Origin: Obelidium mucronatum
Taxonomy: Eukaryota > Chytridiomycota > Chytridiomycetes > Chytridiales > Chytriomycetaceae
Direction: 5' to 3'
NCBI GenBank assembly: GCA_025765595.1
Contig: JAIVFH010000117.1
Coordinates: 35,834-99,833, forward strand
Length of the DNA: 64,000 bases
Part shown: one piece after another, positions 21,901 to 34,248 of the stretch
Position numbering within the stretch: position 1 is the stretch's first letter
Layout of the letters: each line of letters starts with the position of its first letter
Made by a program: the position numbers and the translations under genes
Notes under the pieces: model-generated
Told to the model about the DNA's origin: nothing
Seen by the model: only the letters and a program-made list of their open reading frames with translations
Database searches by the model: none

Positions 21901-24522
21901 GTCGTCAACAAGAAAAATAAGCCGCTTATTAAAAATATCACTGTCTTGGTCATTGGGATCCGGTTTCGGAATCATGAATGCGTCAGTCTCAAGATGAGTC
22001 TCTAATTCTTCTTGAGCTGAACTTGTGGTTTCATTGGTTTGTGGACAACTTTCCGCAAACTCTCGTGCTTCTTCCAAGAACACAGACAAATGACCTGTAT
22101 TAGAGTCTGACGTCACTGGAGATCCATCAATGTCTTGCAGAGACGTCTCGACAACGCGCTCAGGTGGCAGGTGGTTTTTTCCAACTGGGATGGAAACAAT
22201 AAAAGTCGAACCCACACCAAAGACACTACGCAGAGTGATAGTTCCCCCATGTAGCTTCACCAGATCGCTAACTAGAGCAAGACCAATTCCCGAACCTTCA
22301 AAACTACGCCCACCGGCATAGTCCACACGATGAAACTGCTGAAATACCCTTCCCAATTGATCTTTAGGAATTCCCACCCCAGAATCTTCCACCACAAATT
22401 CAAATTTTTTGTTGTCGTCAGATAGACGTAGTGCGGTTTTGATATACCCCTTTAAGGTGAATTTGATGGCATTTCCTGGATTTTCAAAACAGTTTTAATT
22501 CAGTCCGTAAAAAACCAAGCATCTTACTTACCCAAAAGGTTAAAAACAATTTTTTGCAGCATTTCTTCGTCCATATAACACGGCTCGTTGATTTGTGAAA
22601 ACTCGGTAATAAAGTTCAAACCCGCTTTCTTGATAATGCCCTCAAACATACTCTCAAATTGATGAATCTTGTCTGCAATATTTGTTCTTCTAAATGTCGC
22701 CGTCATGCATCCGGCATTGAGCCTTCCAATATCCAGCAAGGTATTGACAAGCTTCAACAGTCGACATGCGTTTTTCCGAACTAATTCTAAAGTAGAGGAT
22801 TGCTCTTTGGTGAGCTGATTCTTTGATTCTTTGATGACATCCTCTACTGGGCTTATAATAAGTGTCAATGGGGTTCTCAATTCATGGCTCATGGAAACGA
22901 AAAACGACGTTTTGACTTTATCGAGCTCAAGCAACGCGTGGTTCTGCTTTTTGGCAGTTTCGAGGGATTTGACGCTTGTGTATGATGTCGCGATTTCATG
23001 TCTATGTTGAGTGATTGTTTGAAAACAAATAAATTTTGCATCATTGACTTACACCGCCATATTTATAAAGCTCCGATAACGTTCATCGTAGTTTAGGTTT
23101 GGATTTGTTCCTAAAACAAGTAGACCTGGCGCATCGTCCGAAGTGGTCAGTATAGGGATAATTAAAATTGTGCCGTTCTTGTGGACAGGGTGGGCTTCAG
23201 CTGGAATTATCTCTATCGTATCTTCTAAATTCCAAGCTTCGGCGATTTTGGATGTAAGTTCGTCGCATTGGGTCCCAAGGACTGGATCAATCTTGTTAGG
23301 AAATGACGATTCGATATTGACAACTTTATCGTATCGAAGAAGAATTCCGTCATTTTCGCGCCGATAACTAGATGTTGCTCAATCAGTAGTTTTACTTCCA
23401 TCTTGACATACGTACATAATACCAAAAGCGAATTCTTCCTTTCGATTTTGTAGAACTTCCCATAACGCCTCCCAGTAGCCTGTGACGTTTGGTGAACTGA
23501 TCAAATTGAGCCCCAAATCTTGCAAACACATGATTCGGTTATTTCCAACAACTTTTGCTGTTGTTTCGAAGCTCCAGGTTATAACGCCTTCAAATTCTCC
23601 TCTATCGCCAAGAACAGGACACGTCGTAACCTTAAACGGAGTTTAATATGATAGAGGAAGTATGAATTTAGCTATAGATCTTACTGTAAAGTAAGTAAGC
23701 TCCATAAACCCGTGGCGGAACAACATGTATCCTTTGTCTTCAAAATACGATGTCTGCCCAGTTTCCTTTGCTTTCACAATAGTTCCTTTAATAATGTGCC
23801 AAATCTCTTGAAAAGTTTCTGCATAGGACGCGCCAAGCATAGTGGGGTGCTTACCAAAGAATTTTTTAGAATCCAATCATCGGTACAATCGCATTCACCA
23901 ACCTTGCCTCCGAATGTAGATATCGATATATCATTATACGCAATAACTCGATATGCAGGTCCCCATAGCAAAAGCCCTTGAATTTTCGATCGGAGTACAA
24001 GCGATGTTGCAGTTTTCAAACTTGAGGGCCAATTACGTATTTCCCCCAACTCAGGTGCAGTTTTCAACCAATCAAAGCTCTTTACAATATCGCCCATAAC
24101 ACCCGTACTACTGTCGAATGGAATATCATAAGTTGCCTCAATCTAAACTCCTTGCCAATTATTCTCTTGTTCTTTGAAGCAATCCAAAATACCTTCGAAA
24201 ACATGAGATGTAATAAATAGATATAAGCGCCGTTCGCGCATTTCGTTGCAGTTCCAGTCCACTCAATGACCCATTTTGAATCTCCCGATGTATAGTGTGA
24301 TATTCGGGTTGACGTTGGAACCGATGTTGCTTGCTTGAGATTTCGCAGCCAAACATCACGTTCTTTTTTATCATCCAGAGTATTCAAGTTTTGTGCACCA
24401 AGTTCCTTCAGCTTTTGATGCAGCGATTGATTTTGCCACACAAAGATAAGCTGCTCGTTCACTAAACACGAGCATACCGGAGATAAAGAAAATGCTGCGG
24501 TCAAAATAGACACTTCTGGCAT
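18959..24522 (-). CDS. dual hybrid histidine kinase (two kinase-receiver modules)
   Basis: One gene with many short introns; junctions checked include 24193/24142, 23903/23849 and the H-box exon at ~20.63 kb. Order: PAS (FGGKHPTMLG) and PAS/GAF-like region; HisKA with SHELRTPL (~22.9 kb); HATPase with EDSGVGIP and GSGIGLALV; receiver 1 with LIFLVDDN, Asp in VVSDV and MPVLDGLQLV; a PAS/PAC linker; second HisKA with VCHELRNPLNGI; second HATPase with VRDTGIGM and GSGLGLFIS; receiver 2 with VLVVDDNDIN and LMDLEMPILNG, then KPF. Both phospho-acceptor histidines and both aspartates are present. No transmembrane segments are evident, so a cytosolic sensor feeding an Ypd1-type phosphotransfer protein is expected. 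Signal unknown. Confidence 0.85.
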
Positions 24523-24613
24523 TATCTGCTGCAAAGGGCGAGGCGCTCTATATTATATTACAAAGAGATTTACGACATCAACAAAACCGACCTTTGACCA
24601 GACATTAGTACAT

Positions 24614-27600
24614 GAATAATGCAGAAACGCCAGGCAAGATCATCTGGCAAGCAATTAACTCGAGAAAGATGAAGGACTTGATCAAAGGAATGATTGGAGT
24701 ATGTTAATGAGTGGTGCCACACAAACCTCACCTAAACACAAACCAAGTACTTCCTTTGCTACTGCTATGTCTTTTCATCACTTCCGTCACTGTGGGATAT
24801 GCAGCCACGTGTTTTAGCAAATGTTCTTCTGGTTCCAGTCATCCTGACTCCGTAAGTTTGCCTCTTGAGTTCCCACAACAACTCATCGAAATACACAGCG
24901 CAAAGACAGTGGGGCAATTCCTCGATCTTTCTGTTCTTTTGCTTATCTCGGTTGGGATTTCTTCTGCTTTGTGGGCGATTGTGAACCTCGTTGCTGGCTT
25001 CAACTCTGTTGGAATGGGTGTCATTCTGTTTCTATCCACGTACTGGTTTTCTATTCCTCGAGCTATTAACCCTGGAAGATTCTTTGGTTGGTATATATAT
25101 TTTTTAAATGATTTTCGGGAACTCACAGGGCACCACTAGCCTTTTCGTTGTGTGGACCTGTTTTCGTTTTCACTGGAATTCAAAGTATCCTGAATGCATA
25201 TGGCCCCAACACATCGAACGGCTCTCCATTCGACTACAACTTTCTGATACATACCATCAACTCCTACCTCATCGGGATCGTCATTTGTTTGGCAGTGAAT
25301 GTTTTGATTTGGCCCGATTTTGCGGAAAGGAAACTTCAAAAGCAGCTCGCCGAAGCCATGGAGACAATCATCAACCTCTCTTCGGAAATTGTTTTATCTT
25401 TAGCTGGATCGGAATCATCTCATGATCTTCATGAAACTGCCAATATCCAGCGGAGCATTGAAGCCCAGTCGCTCCGGGCGGGTCTTCTCGCCATTTCGCA
25501 AACTCTAGATAATGCTGATGCGGAAATATCATACTCTCGTTTTTCCATGCTGGAATACCTGGATCTGTTCTCTCGAGTTAGTAACCTTGCCGGTATTATT
25601 CTGTCGATTCAAACAGCACTTCAAGATCCTGCAACAATCGCCACAATCTCCAGTCAAGAATTCTTGACCGAGTTTAGTGTACCAATGAAAACGAATCTCG
25701 AAATTCTTTCAGCGCATACAGCGAAATTGCTGGGAGAAGTCAAAACACGTCTGACCGACACCGCGACTTCAGCAAGAACTGACCATGTTCGAATAGATGT
25801 CCAACGGACTTTGGAAGAATTTAAAAGAGCTCGACCAAATTTGCTGGTCAGATCTTTTTTACCTGGAAAAGCCGTTGAGCCGAATTTAGATGAACGAGAA
25901 ATCAGGGAGAAATGGGACAAAGTATTACACTCTAATTTTTTGATATTGGGCATATCAGAGGTATGAACCGATTTTTTTTTTGATCATGTTTGTTTTTATA
26001 TTCCTTTTGACCTGGAATCAGCTTGTTGAAGAGGCGCTCAACTTTCACTGGGCACTAACAGGAATGAATCGAACACGGGCATTCCAATTTAATTATCGCC
26101 ACTTCCTCCCTTCAATCATCGCCAAACACTTGTTTGTTCCTCAAACTTGGTCTCCATCTACTTTTGCTCTTAGGGTCTCGGTTGACTCCTTACCTCACGA
26201 AGTGAATACGAAAAAAGAGAATACATCAAACCCGTGGCGTTCTTTAGCCTACTCTATGAAAAATTTTCTGCTATCGAATGAGTCAATATATGGCTTCAAA
26301 TGCGGGTTGGCACTGTTGTGTTTGCATTCAATTCTTGTGGCAGAATTGTGAGTGACATAACGAATGACCTTTTCCTTATATCTATCTCAACGCGTTTCTG
26401 TTATTCAGAGATGTTTTTAATTCTTGGTATCTTGGAGCCACTTTGGTGACGTTTCTGATTGCGTTGACGCCATCACGTAAATAACTATGTTTCCCGTCTC
26501 CTTTTTTTTGGCCTTTTCCTTTAATTAATTTACTTCCACCAAAGTTGGACAGACTTATATAGCCCTTCCAATACAAATTGGATCCACTTCTATGGGCGCT
26601 CTCGCAGGGTTTGTTGCAGTCACAATCTTTGGTCCAACTGGATCGTTTGGAATAGTCGGAGTTGGTCTGTCGCATTAAAGCATTTTACGCGATGTTATTA
26701 ATTGAATGATTTGTTTCGTGTGTTTTCAGGAATGTTGTTTGGATTACCTTTATGTACATGATGCTGTTTACTCGTCATTTCGTGTTGGGGTTATTGACTC
26801 TTCTAGCTTACAACTATGTGAGTTTCTCTCTCACTTTTTCATTGAACTTTTCCACAGTTTCTGACCCTTTGAACAATAGTATGTCGTGTTCATGTATACC
26901 TATGACAGGCGTGCCTGGAATTGACATACCCGCAGTCTATCTCTATAAAATCGTAAGTTATTTGTTACTTATTCATACCAGTTTTATGTTTTCCAACACA
27001 CCACGCTTCAAAAAAACTCATAGATTGCAATCAATTCAGTCGCGTTAAGCTTTTCACTCGCTCTCACAGTGATCATATTCCCAAGACTCTCTCGAAACCT
27101 TTTGAGAATTCAACTCTCCACCGTCATCAAGTCACTTTCCTCGTATTACACGGAAATTATTGTCAGTGCTTTCACCCCACCAGGATCAGCATCACCATGA
27201 CAGCAAACAGCAACAATCGCAGTCAACCAGTCCATCACCACTGATCACGAATCCATCCTTCGCTACTACACCAATTCCAGAACAGCGGCTATCAAAAATG
27301 CGAGATATGAAACGCAGCATCAACACACAATTCGGCAGCATCGCCCACCTTCTCGAGACGTGCAAAGTAGAACCGCGTATTCAAGCGCCCTTCCAACTCG
27401 AAATCTACGAATCACTCATTTCGAAACTGCAGACGGATATTCCAAGAACTGGGAAACGCGCAATGGTGTGTTGGTAGAAATGTGTTTGATGCGGATGTGA
27501 GATTTGTTTTTGGGTGTGATCAAGTGAAACCGTGGAGAGGGGAAATGAATCAAGTGAATCGGTGAGTTCCATTCCCCCAAAAAAAAAAAAAAAAAAAAGA

Positions 27601-28095
27601 GGAGACCAACAACAACCAAAAAGTATTAGTTACACTCGGTGTCTGTGGCTTATTATTTTTTTATTTTTTTTTTGTTTCAGGCTTCTGTTTTACTTGTATT
27701 CCACATGTATTATTGCAAAGCAGCCACTTCCGTACGATATGCCCAACGCGTCTATTGCGCGGCATCGCTTTTTCGATGCATTCATTAAAGTCACAATGGA
27801 GCATTTAAAGACAATCACCCCGAACGAAGAATTGAGTCCTGTTGTTTTCAATACAGATGGGTGGATGCGAGTGTATGGAATGTCTGTCTCACTTCAAGAA
27901 GGTAATCAACCTGCCTTTTTTTTAACTTTGTTAAAAACGGGGAAAAAGTGAACATTCTTGACTTTTTTTTTTTACCCTCATGCAGTTTCGCGACAGATGG
28001 ATTCGCTGAGTATAGATTTCAAGGCCTTGTTTGGTGAATTGCCGGACTTGTTTGCAGAGAATCCGGATTTAATGTGGCGTAACATGAAAGAATGA
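24614..28095 (+). CDS. BRE4/aromatic-acid-exporter-like membrane protein
   Basis: About ten exons, starting at MNNAETPGKII (24614). An N-terminal membrane bundle (~30-170) is followed by a long cytosolic helical region (AERKLQKQLAEAMETI..., ~25.3-26.3 kb). A second membrane bundle follows (GQTYIALPIQIGS, GALAGFVAV, NVVWITFMYMM, then NSVALSFSLALTVIIFP). A C-terminal domain ends KQPLPYDMP...ENPDLMWRNMKE. This split 2 x membrane plus DUF2421-like C-terminus is that of the fungal brefeldin A-sensitivity/FUSC exporter family. Several donors are weak (gttaat at 24703, gtcgca near 26650). Between 27417 and 27460 the frame must shift by one base to continue, suggesting an indel or decay. Substrate unknown. 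Confidence 0.7.
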
Positions 28096-28186
28096 GTTTT
28101 TGATTTCCCCGTGTTTATATAAAAAAGATATCATTATGCTTTAAGACGAAGTTGCGTTTACAGATTACTTTATTGTATTAATACTG

Positions 28187-28918
28187 CTAATAATAATGAG
28201 GTCTGCATTTTCGAGAGAATGTTTGAGTCGGCGCATAGACGCGTTGTTTAGAGATGACCAGAGGTGACGGAGATGATAGTACAGCCGGCTGCGTGGTGGG
28301 AATTTGTGTTGGATTGCTTGATGTTGAAATGGGTGACGAGAATACACCACTACTGGTATCCAAGACCGTTTCGGTACTTGTTACAAGCGATACACTGCTG
28401 GCTGTTGATTCTTTCAAAGTTTCTACTTCAAATGTTTGAGCCACCGTAACACTGCTGGCTTCTGGGTAAGGTACAGGAAACGGAGAGTCTCCAGCGATAA
28501 TTACTGGGACCTCTGAATCCTTAGAACTAGTGACAGGAAATGGTTGTTGGTCGGGGTATGGGTCGGGAAATGGAGAATCCCCAGGAACTATTATTATATC
28601 TGATGGTCTCGTAGAATCGATTTCGGAGATGGGGGGAATTTCTTCGTCCGTGTTCCCATCTTCTGGATACGGATTGGGAAAAGGAGAATCCCCAGAAACT
28701 ATGAATATATCTTCTGGTCTCGTTGTTGGAGTAGAATCGATTTCGGAGATGGAGGGAATTTCTTTGTCCGTGTTCCCATCTTCTGGATATGGATTGGGAA
28801 ATGGAGAATCCCATAGCTGGATCGTTTCATTGACAGCAGCCGTGGGAGTTGTGTCGGGTATGATGGGTAAAGCAGCAACTGAGAGGCTAAAGAGCGTCAG
28901 CAACCAAAGGTATCTCAT
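28187..28918 (-). CDS. secreted protein with DSPFPxPYP repeats
   Basis: 243 aa, single exon. A clear signal peptide (MRYLWLLTLFSLSVAAL) is followed by four imperfect repeats. Each begins DSPFPNPYPE or a variant, with a Gly/Trp-Asp boundary. The first two continue into an acidic DGNTDEEIPPISEIDS arm, so the repeat is ~35-40 residues in the first copies and shorter in the last two. A Ser/Thr/Val-rich tract and a basic end (FSRKCRPHYY) complete it. There is no GPI tail and only one cysteine. Function unknown: a wall protein or a multi-copy peptide precursor are both possible. No dibasic sites separate the repeats. Confidence 0.6.
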   Translation of the reverse strand: MRYLWLLTLFSLSVAALPIIPDTTPTAAVNETIQLWDSPFPNPYPEDGNTDKEIPSISEIDSTPTTRPEDIFIVSGDSPFPNPYPEDGNTDEEIPPISEIDSTRPSDIIIVPGDSPFPDPYPDQQPFPVTSSKDSEVPVIIAGDSPFPVPYPEASSVTVAQTFEVETLKESTASSVSLVTSTETVLDTSSGVFSSPISTSSNPTQIPTTQPAVLSSPSPLVISKQRVYAPTQTFSRKCRPHYY

Positions 28919-29122
28919 TTATGGGGTATTTTAATTGATTTATCTGACAGACAAGTGTGGATTGAGTGTGGATTGGAAACAAATGAGATTTTTTGGTGGT
29001 TTGGAAATTGTCAAAGAAATTGTAACAACAAAACTCTTGGCAAGCGAGCGGCTGATGAATGATAACGTTTTTATTGATGCAAAAAAAGATTAAAAGTAAT
29101 GCAGTTTGTAGATGCGGATGTG

Positions 29123-29716
29123 CTACTGGCTCAAACCTTGGGCTGCGGCCAAAGCTCCTTGAATAGCTGCGGCTGCTATGGCTGCGGCGTTTCCTTGGGG
29201 TGGTTGGGCTTGATTCGCTGCTTGAGTTTGCTGGCTTTGGGACTGTTGAGCGGAAGTAACCGTTGAAGTATTCGAAGCAGTGGCAGTACTGGCGGTAGTC
29301 GCGGTAGCAGCGGTATTCGTAGCAGCGGCATTAGCGGCATTGATTGAAGCAGAAGTAGCAGCAGTTTGTTGTGCGTTGTTGGCAGAGACAGTTGAAGCTG
29401 AAGAAGTCGAAGCCGAAGCGGCATTTGCATTTGCCGCATTCTTTGCCGCTTTTTTCGCCTTTTTCGCCTTAGCTTTTTTCGCCTTTTTTGCCTTCTTTTT
29501 CGCCGCTTTTGCCGCCGCCGGCGCCGCCGCGGCGTTGTTTCCGGCGTTGTTTCCAGCGGCGGCCAAAGCGGCATTGACAATCGCGTTCAGATCTGCGTTT
29601 GCGGCGACATTGAAGACTTGGACCGAGTCTTGCTGCTGGCGCACTGGGGCTGCGAGCACGGCAAGGAAGGCGGAAGAGGCGAGAAGGGCGGAGGCAAAGT
29701 GATTCTGGACGCGCAT
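29123..29716 (-). CDS. secreted Ala/Lys-rich low-complexity protein
   Basis: 197 aa. Signal peptide (about residues 1-22, ending LAVLAAP), then an Asn/Ala-rich region, a Lys/Ala block (~70-92) of KKAK units, and a long Ala/Ser/Thr/Asn tail. The Lys/Ala block would be an amphipathic or polycationic helix in the extracellular space, perhaps binding anionic wall polymers or nucleic acid. The extreme composition also opens frames on the opposite strand, so coding status rests on the signal peptide and isolated position. No family recognised. Confidence 0.5.
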   Translation of the reverse strand: MRVQNHFASALLASSAFLAVLAAPVRQQQDSVQVFNVAANADLNAIVNAALAAAGNNAGNNAAAAPAAAKAAKKKAKKAKKAKAKKAKKAAKNAANANAASASTSSASTVSANNAQQTAATSASINAANAAATNTAATATTASTATASNTSTVTSAQQSQSQQTQAANQAQPPQGNAAAIAAAAIQGALAAAQGLSQ

Positions 29717-30042
29717 TTTCTGGTGTTTTTGCTTGCCAGTCAGTTGTGCCCCTTTAATACTCTTTCTTCCTCCAGGATTTCGTTCATCAACAAAAAAAGG
29801 TAAAAAGTCATTTAATTATTGAAGAATCCACTGGCAGCATGTGTCACAATGAAGTGGGAAGGTTAATGAATGAAATGCAAAGTGGGGCTGAATTAAATTT
29901 ATGTAAACTCGCCTTTAAACAAGTCCGTAAGATAACAGAATTGGGTCTCGATTAATGTGCGATCATATAGAACGGTACCAAGCTTTCTATCCAATAACAT
30001 GGAATAGTAATAAGCGATACTATTTCTTGACTTTTTCAAACA

Positions 30043-33000
30043 ATGGATTCCCAACTGCCAACTGCCACTGGAACTCCCGCAACATATCGATCGCCGCTTC
30101 TCGAAAGACGAAGAAGAGCTACTTTGGCAGCGACAAATCCCGATCTTTCTGCTCCAACATCAACAGCCAGTGACCAGCCACTGAGTCCAAGTCTGAGGCG
30201 GTTGTCTCAACACAAGCAAAGTGTTGCTGATTTAAGTCTGCGATTAAAAGGACTCTTTTCGTTCTTGAAAACCGATGAAAAAGATCAACAACTGAAGGAA
30301 GAGGGAGATGATGAAGAAGAACAAAGTGTGTTGGATTCTGATGAGACGATTGCTATTGGCCAGTTGGAGAGGTCTCGGGCAAGAACAACTTCTGCCCAGA
30401 GAGTCAGTCGAAGAGTATCAATGAAGATTACAGTTGAGAACTCAGTTTGCTGGGTAGGGTGGTTTTAATGTGGACTTACCCTTGTGCAAATTAGACTCCA
30501 TCTCTGTCTCACAAACTCCATCTGATGCCAACTTCAGCAACTCACTCTGGCACTGCAACACCCAGGCAGAGGGCCCTCGGTCATTGAATCTCACGATTTC
30601 TACAATGCAGATTTTTCAAATCAGAACATTGGTGTGACTGATTCCAAAAACGAGGTCTTGCCTGCTTCGGCTCCGTCTCCTATAGATATAACTGCAAAGA
30701 CCGACCATCCGTGTCGAAATCGATTGATGCAAAAACTTCAAAATTTGGATCAGTTTTTATCGACGCCTTGAGTTCAATTACGCAGAGTCGTAACTCTGCT
30801 GTTGACGTCAAAGAGAATGAGCCACAAATTACATACACTGCGCCATCAGTTAGTATTTTAACCATGCTCCCTTTTGTTTTCTGGTTGGTATTCCCTTGTT
30901 AAAGTATTTGTTATCAGAAACGCATGACACCGAGATCTTCAATCTCTTCGAACATCAGCATAACAGTTCCAATCGATGCATTAAAAGATGCCACACCCTC
31001 AGGAATAGCAGCAACCACCAAGAAACCGCCAACTGCATCAGCACCTCAGATTTCCAACATTGACGTTCGCGACATGTTTCCCCAAGACTTTTTATACGCT
31101 AGTAAACAAGAAGGCCTCGTCATCTTTCGAATTGAGAATATGCGACCCGAATTATTGGAGAAGGACTGAGGTTTTTTTAACTCTAATCGTGGGTCTCCAC
31201 CAGTCTAACAGATTTATTGAGAACAGCACGGGACATTTTTGTATAGCAGACTGCTATGTAATCATTTCCACAACCACAGACGATCCCCACCTTCAACACT
31301 ACAACACCACCACCACTACACCAACAAATCAACAAGAACCCGATGAAATCAGCGCCGACCACCTCATCCACACAATCTACACGTGGATCGGTCCCTTTAT
31401 CTGAACTGGACAAACGGTTTTGTTGCGCAATGTTTGCAGTTGGTGTGAAGAACTTGCTTGGGATCGGATCTCGAGTCATTCGTCAAGCGCAGAACGAGGA
31501 ATCTAAAGAGTTTATCGGATTGTTTGGGAGCCTGAATAATACCAGCGATACTAGGAAGAGAAGGACAAGATCTGGTTGGGGAAGAAAAAGCAGGCATTAT
31601 TTACGACGATGAAAGCTATGCCGCTGAAAGTGGGTTATTTATCGCTGAACGAAGGATGTTCCAGTTGCGTGTTTATAGAGTCAGTGGGAAGCCTCGGGTG
31701 CGAATGACTCTTGTGGAACCGGCGCGCAAGAGTTTGGAGTCGTGTAATGTGTATTTGATTGATGGTGGGCATGATTTGATTCAATGGAATGGAAAGGAGT
31801 CGTGTCTCACTGTCAGAACGAAATGTCGCATGTTGATGAGTATTATAAATGGATCGGATCGTGTTGGGAAAGCTTTTTTGCTTGAGATTGGTTTGTGTTT
31901 TCCTGATTAGTGTTATTTTTATAATTTTTTGAATTTTTTTGGCGCTTCTTTCAGAGGAAGGAGAGGAATCAGAGAAGCTGGAGAAAATATTGCCAAGAGA
32001 CTCTGTTGGTCAAGACGATCATTTAAATCCAGAGAGCTTTGTCGCCATGATTTATAAAATCCCAGAAGGCCCTATTGGAGAAATGAATGATGTGCTTATA
32101 GCAAAAGATGGTTAGTGCATATACGCTCTGAATTTTTTTTTTTTAAATCGTTGGTCTTTTTTCTTTCCTTTTTTTTCAAGAAAACGATGCTGGATTCTCT
32201 CAAACAATTTTAGATGCCCAAGAATGTTGTATTCTGGATGCTGGTGTAGAAATATATCTATGGATAGGCAGCAAAGCCACAGCTGCCAAGAAATGCTTTG
32301 CCCCCGAAGTACTTGCAGTTGAGTAACTGTGGCAATCAATGACACGAACTGATGACTAATAATCAAAAAACGCACAGCGAGTTATCCGAAGCCAACCAAC
32401 TCGCCCGTCTTACCTCTCCCTCCAAAGAATCACCCAACACAACGAGCCTGAATCCTTTAAACTCTATTTCTCAGACTGGATTGAGCAACGAACTCAGCAA
32501 CACATTCACCAAACCCGGGTTTCCCTGCTGAACCGTCCAACGCCTCTTAAAGTCGATGTTCGTGCACTCTATGCACCGCATCCGCTGCTGTTGCGCGTCG
32601 GCCCCACTACCACATCCTCAATCTCTGAAAACCGATTCATATTGTCTCAATCCCTAATGGGAACCTGCAAACAAAAAGCTCGTCGCATATAACGCCTTTT
32701 CTTTCGAACGTGGCCGATTTGTCAAACTCGAAACCGTGGAACGTGGGGGCGTCCATTTATGCATGGAAGGACAATATGTGTTTCTGTGTGTATACAGAGG
32801 AGAAGGGGAAGCGGATCAAGACGGCCCTCAATGCGGCCCCCAGCCGTAGTCCTTCCCGAATGACGAGGACTGAAGTGAGCGATGCCATGAATAAGGCGTT
32901 GGTTTTGTCGGGCGCTGAAGAGTTCCGATTGGGGGGAACGCAGTTTCCCTGTTGTGGAGAGTTACAATAGTCTTGTACTGGGTAATGACAAGAAACGAAT

Positions 33001-34248
33001 CACTGGGCGAAAATCGGTTCATCGTCGCTTGTAGCGTTCGAGAGGTCCAAGACGTGTTGTGTTGCTTATTTCTGGGTCGGGCAGAATGGCCTCCAAAGTC
33101 TCTGAAAAAACGTTTCGGTTCCACGCGCGTCATGAACTTGAAGAGGCGATTCGCAAAATGTATCACTGTTCTGTCCAAATCGTCCATGTTTCGCAAGAGA
33201 GGGAGCCGTTGGAACTGTTGGCGCATTGGGGAAATAGAAGTGTTGTGCATCGTGGGACAAGGAAAGCATTGCTGAAGCGGTTGAAACCGGCAAGCTCTGG
33301 CAATGAAGCTGAAGAATCTGGGCTGCCGAAATCGGTTTTGTACCATATTCGGACGGATTGGAAGTATAAAACGACACGCGCGATTCAAGTTCCATGTGTC
33401 GCTGAGAGGCTGATTAGCAGGGACTGTTTCTATATTCATGAACTGGGCTCTGATCCTGGAGTTGGGTTCCTCTGGACGGGAAAGAACTCTACTGCTGAAG
33501 ATGCACGGAAAGCACTTGCTGTGTGTGATCGGATATCTAGTTTTATATTTCGGGAACAAAAGTATCGAAAAGGCAATCAGCGGCCGACAGACGAAAACGG
33601 ATCCAATTTGTCACTAAACAGTGTTTCCTGAAGCCGAAGAACCACTTCAAGAACTTTCACTCAAACCATCAGTCTCCAAGCAACAAAATACTCTTACAAA
33701 GCAGTTTAGAATAGTCGGAGAGGGCTTGGAACCCAGGGCGTACTTTCAACTCTTCCCGAATGGAAAGCAGCCATACTGCACTGGTAGCCATGCCACCAGC
33801 ACTGGTTTCTGAGCCGTCATCCACATCATCATCAACGCCATCAGCCGTCTTCAACCGCAAGTCAATTCTACTTGGGACAAGTGTGATACCCACAAATTTA
33901 CCACGTCTCCTGATCTGCTCCTGCGTGAAGGGATACTTTACAGTAGGAAGAGCTCCCACATTTCGATCAACTGAATTTAGATACCTCCAATTGCGCAATA
34001 CTAGGATCCAGGGCCGCATTCTCCGGTTTATCTATGGAATGGATCGAGCGCATCTGACGTCGGTCGTCAAGTTGAGTCGGAAAGCCGTGGAAGTCTGGTT
34101 GGAGACTTTGGACGACGGTAGACGGAATTGGGAGGGAGAGATGGCAACTGGGGAATCGGTTGTGGATGGCGTGGTTTCGGTGCGGGAGGGGGCGGAAGGG
34201 TATGAGTTTAGAGCACTGTTCCATGCGTGGATACAGATGGATAAATAA
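30043..34248 (+). pseudogene. gelsolin/villin-like protein gene with several frame breaks
   Basis: Starts at 30043 (MDSQLPTATG...). Successive pieces in different frames match the fungal gelsolin-repeat (DUF4045-type) proteins. In order: DVRDMFPQDFLYASKQEG; GHFCIADCYVII...TIYTWIG followed in another frame by SELDKRFCCAMFAVGVKN and RQAQNEESKEF; LRVYRVSGKPRVRM...YLIDGGHDLIQWNGK; VEIYLWIGSKATAAK; FVKLETVERGG...YVFLCVYR; VQIVHVSQEREPLELLAHWG; RAIQVPCVAERL...FLWTGKNSTAED; and LLICSCVKGYFTV. Shifts of one base fall near 31400, 31535, 32690, 32830-32940 and 33945, several inside units too tight for an intron. Gelsolin repeats bind and sever actin with calcium. Either the gene is dead or the assembly carries indels here. 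Confidence 0.7.

Noticed and set aside
26822..26880. An extra intron in the transporter (gtgagt...acaatag)
   Set aside because: Splicing here gives a stop after YDRRAWN, whereas reading through stays open to the next good donor, so I left it as coding; RNA could overturn this.
29280..29702. Ala/Phe-rich + strand frame opposite the KKAK protein
   Set aside because: Reverse complement of a low-complexity coding region; no start context, no homology.
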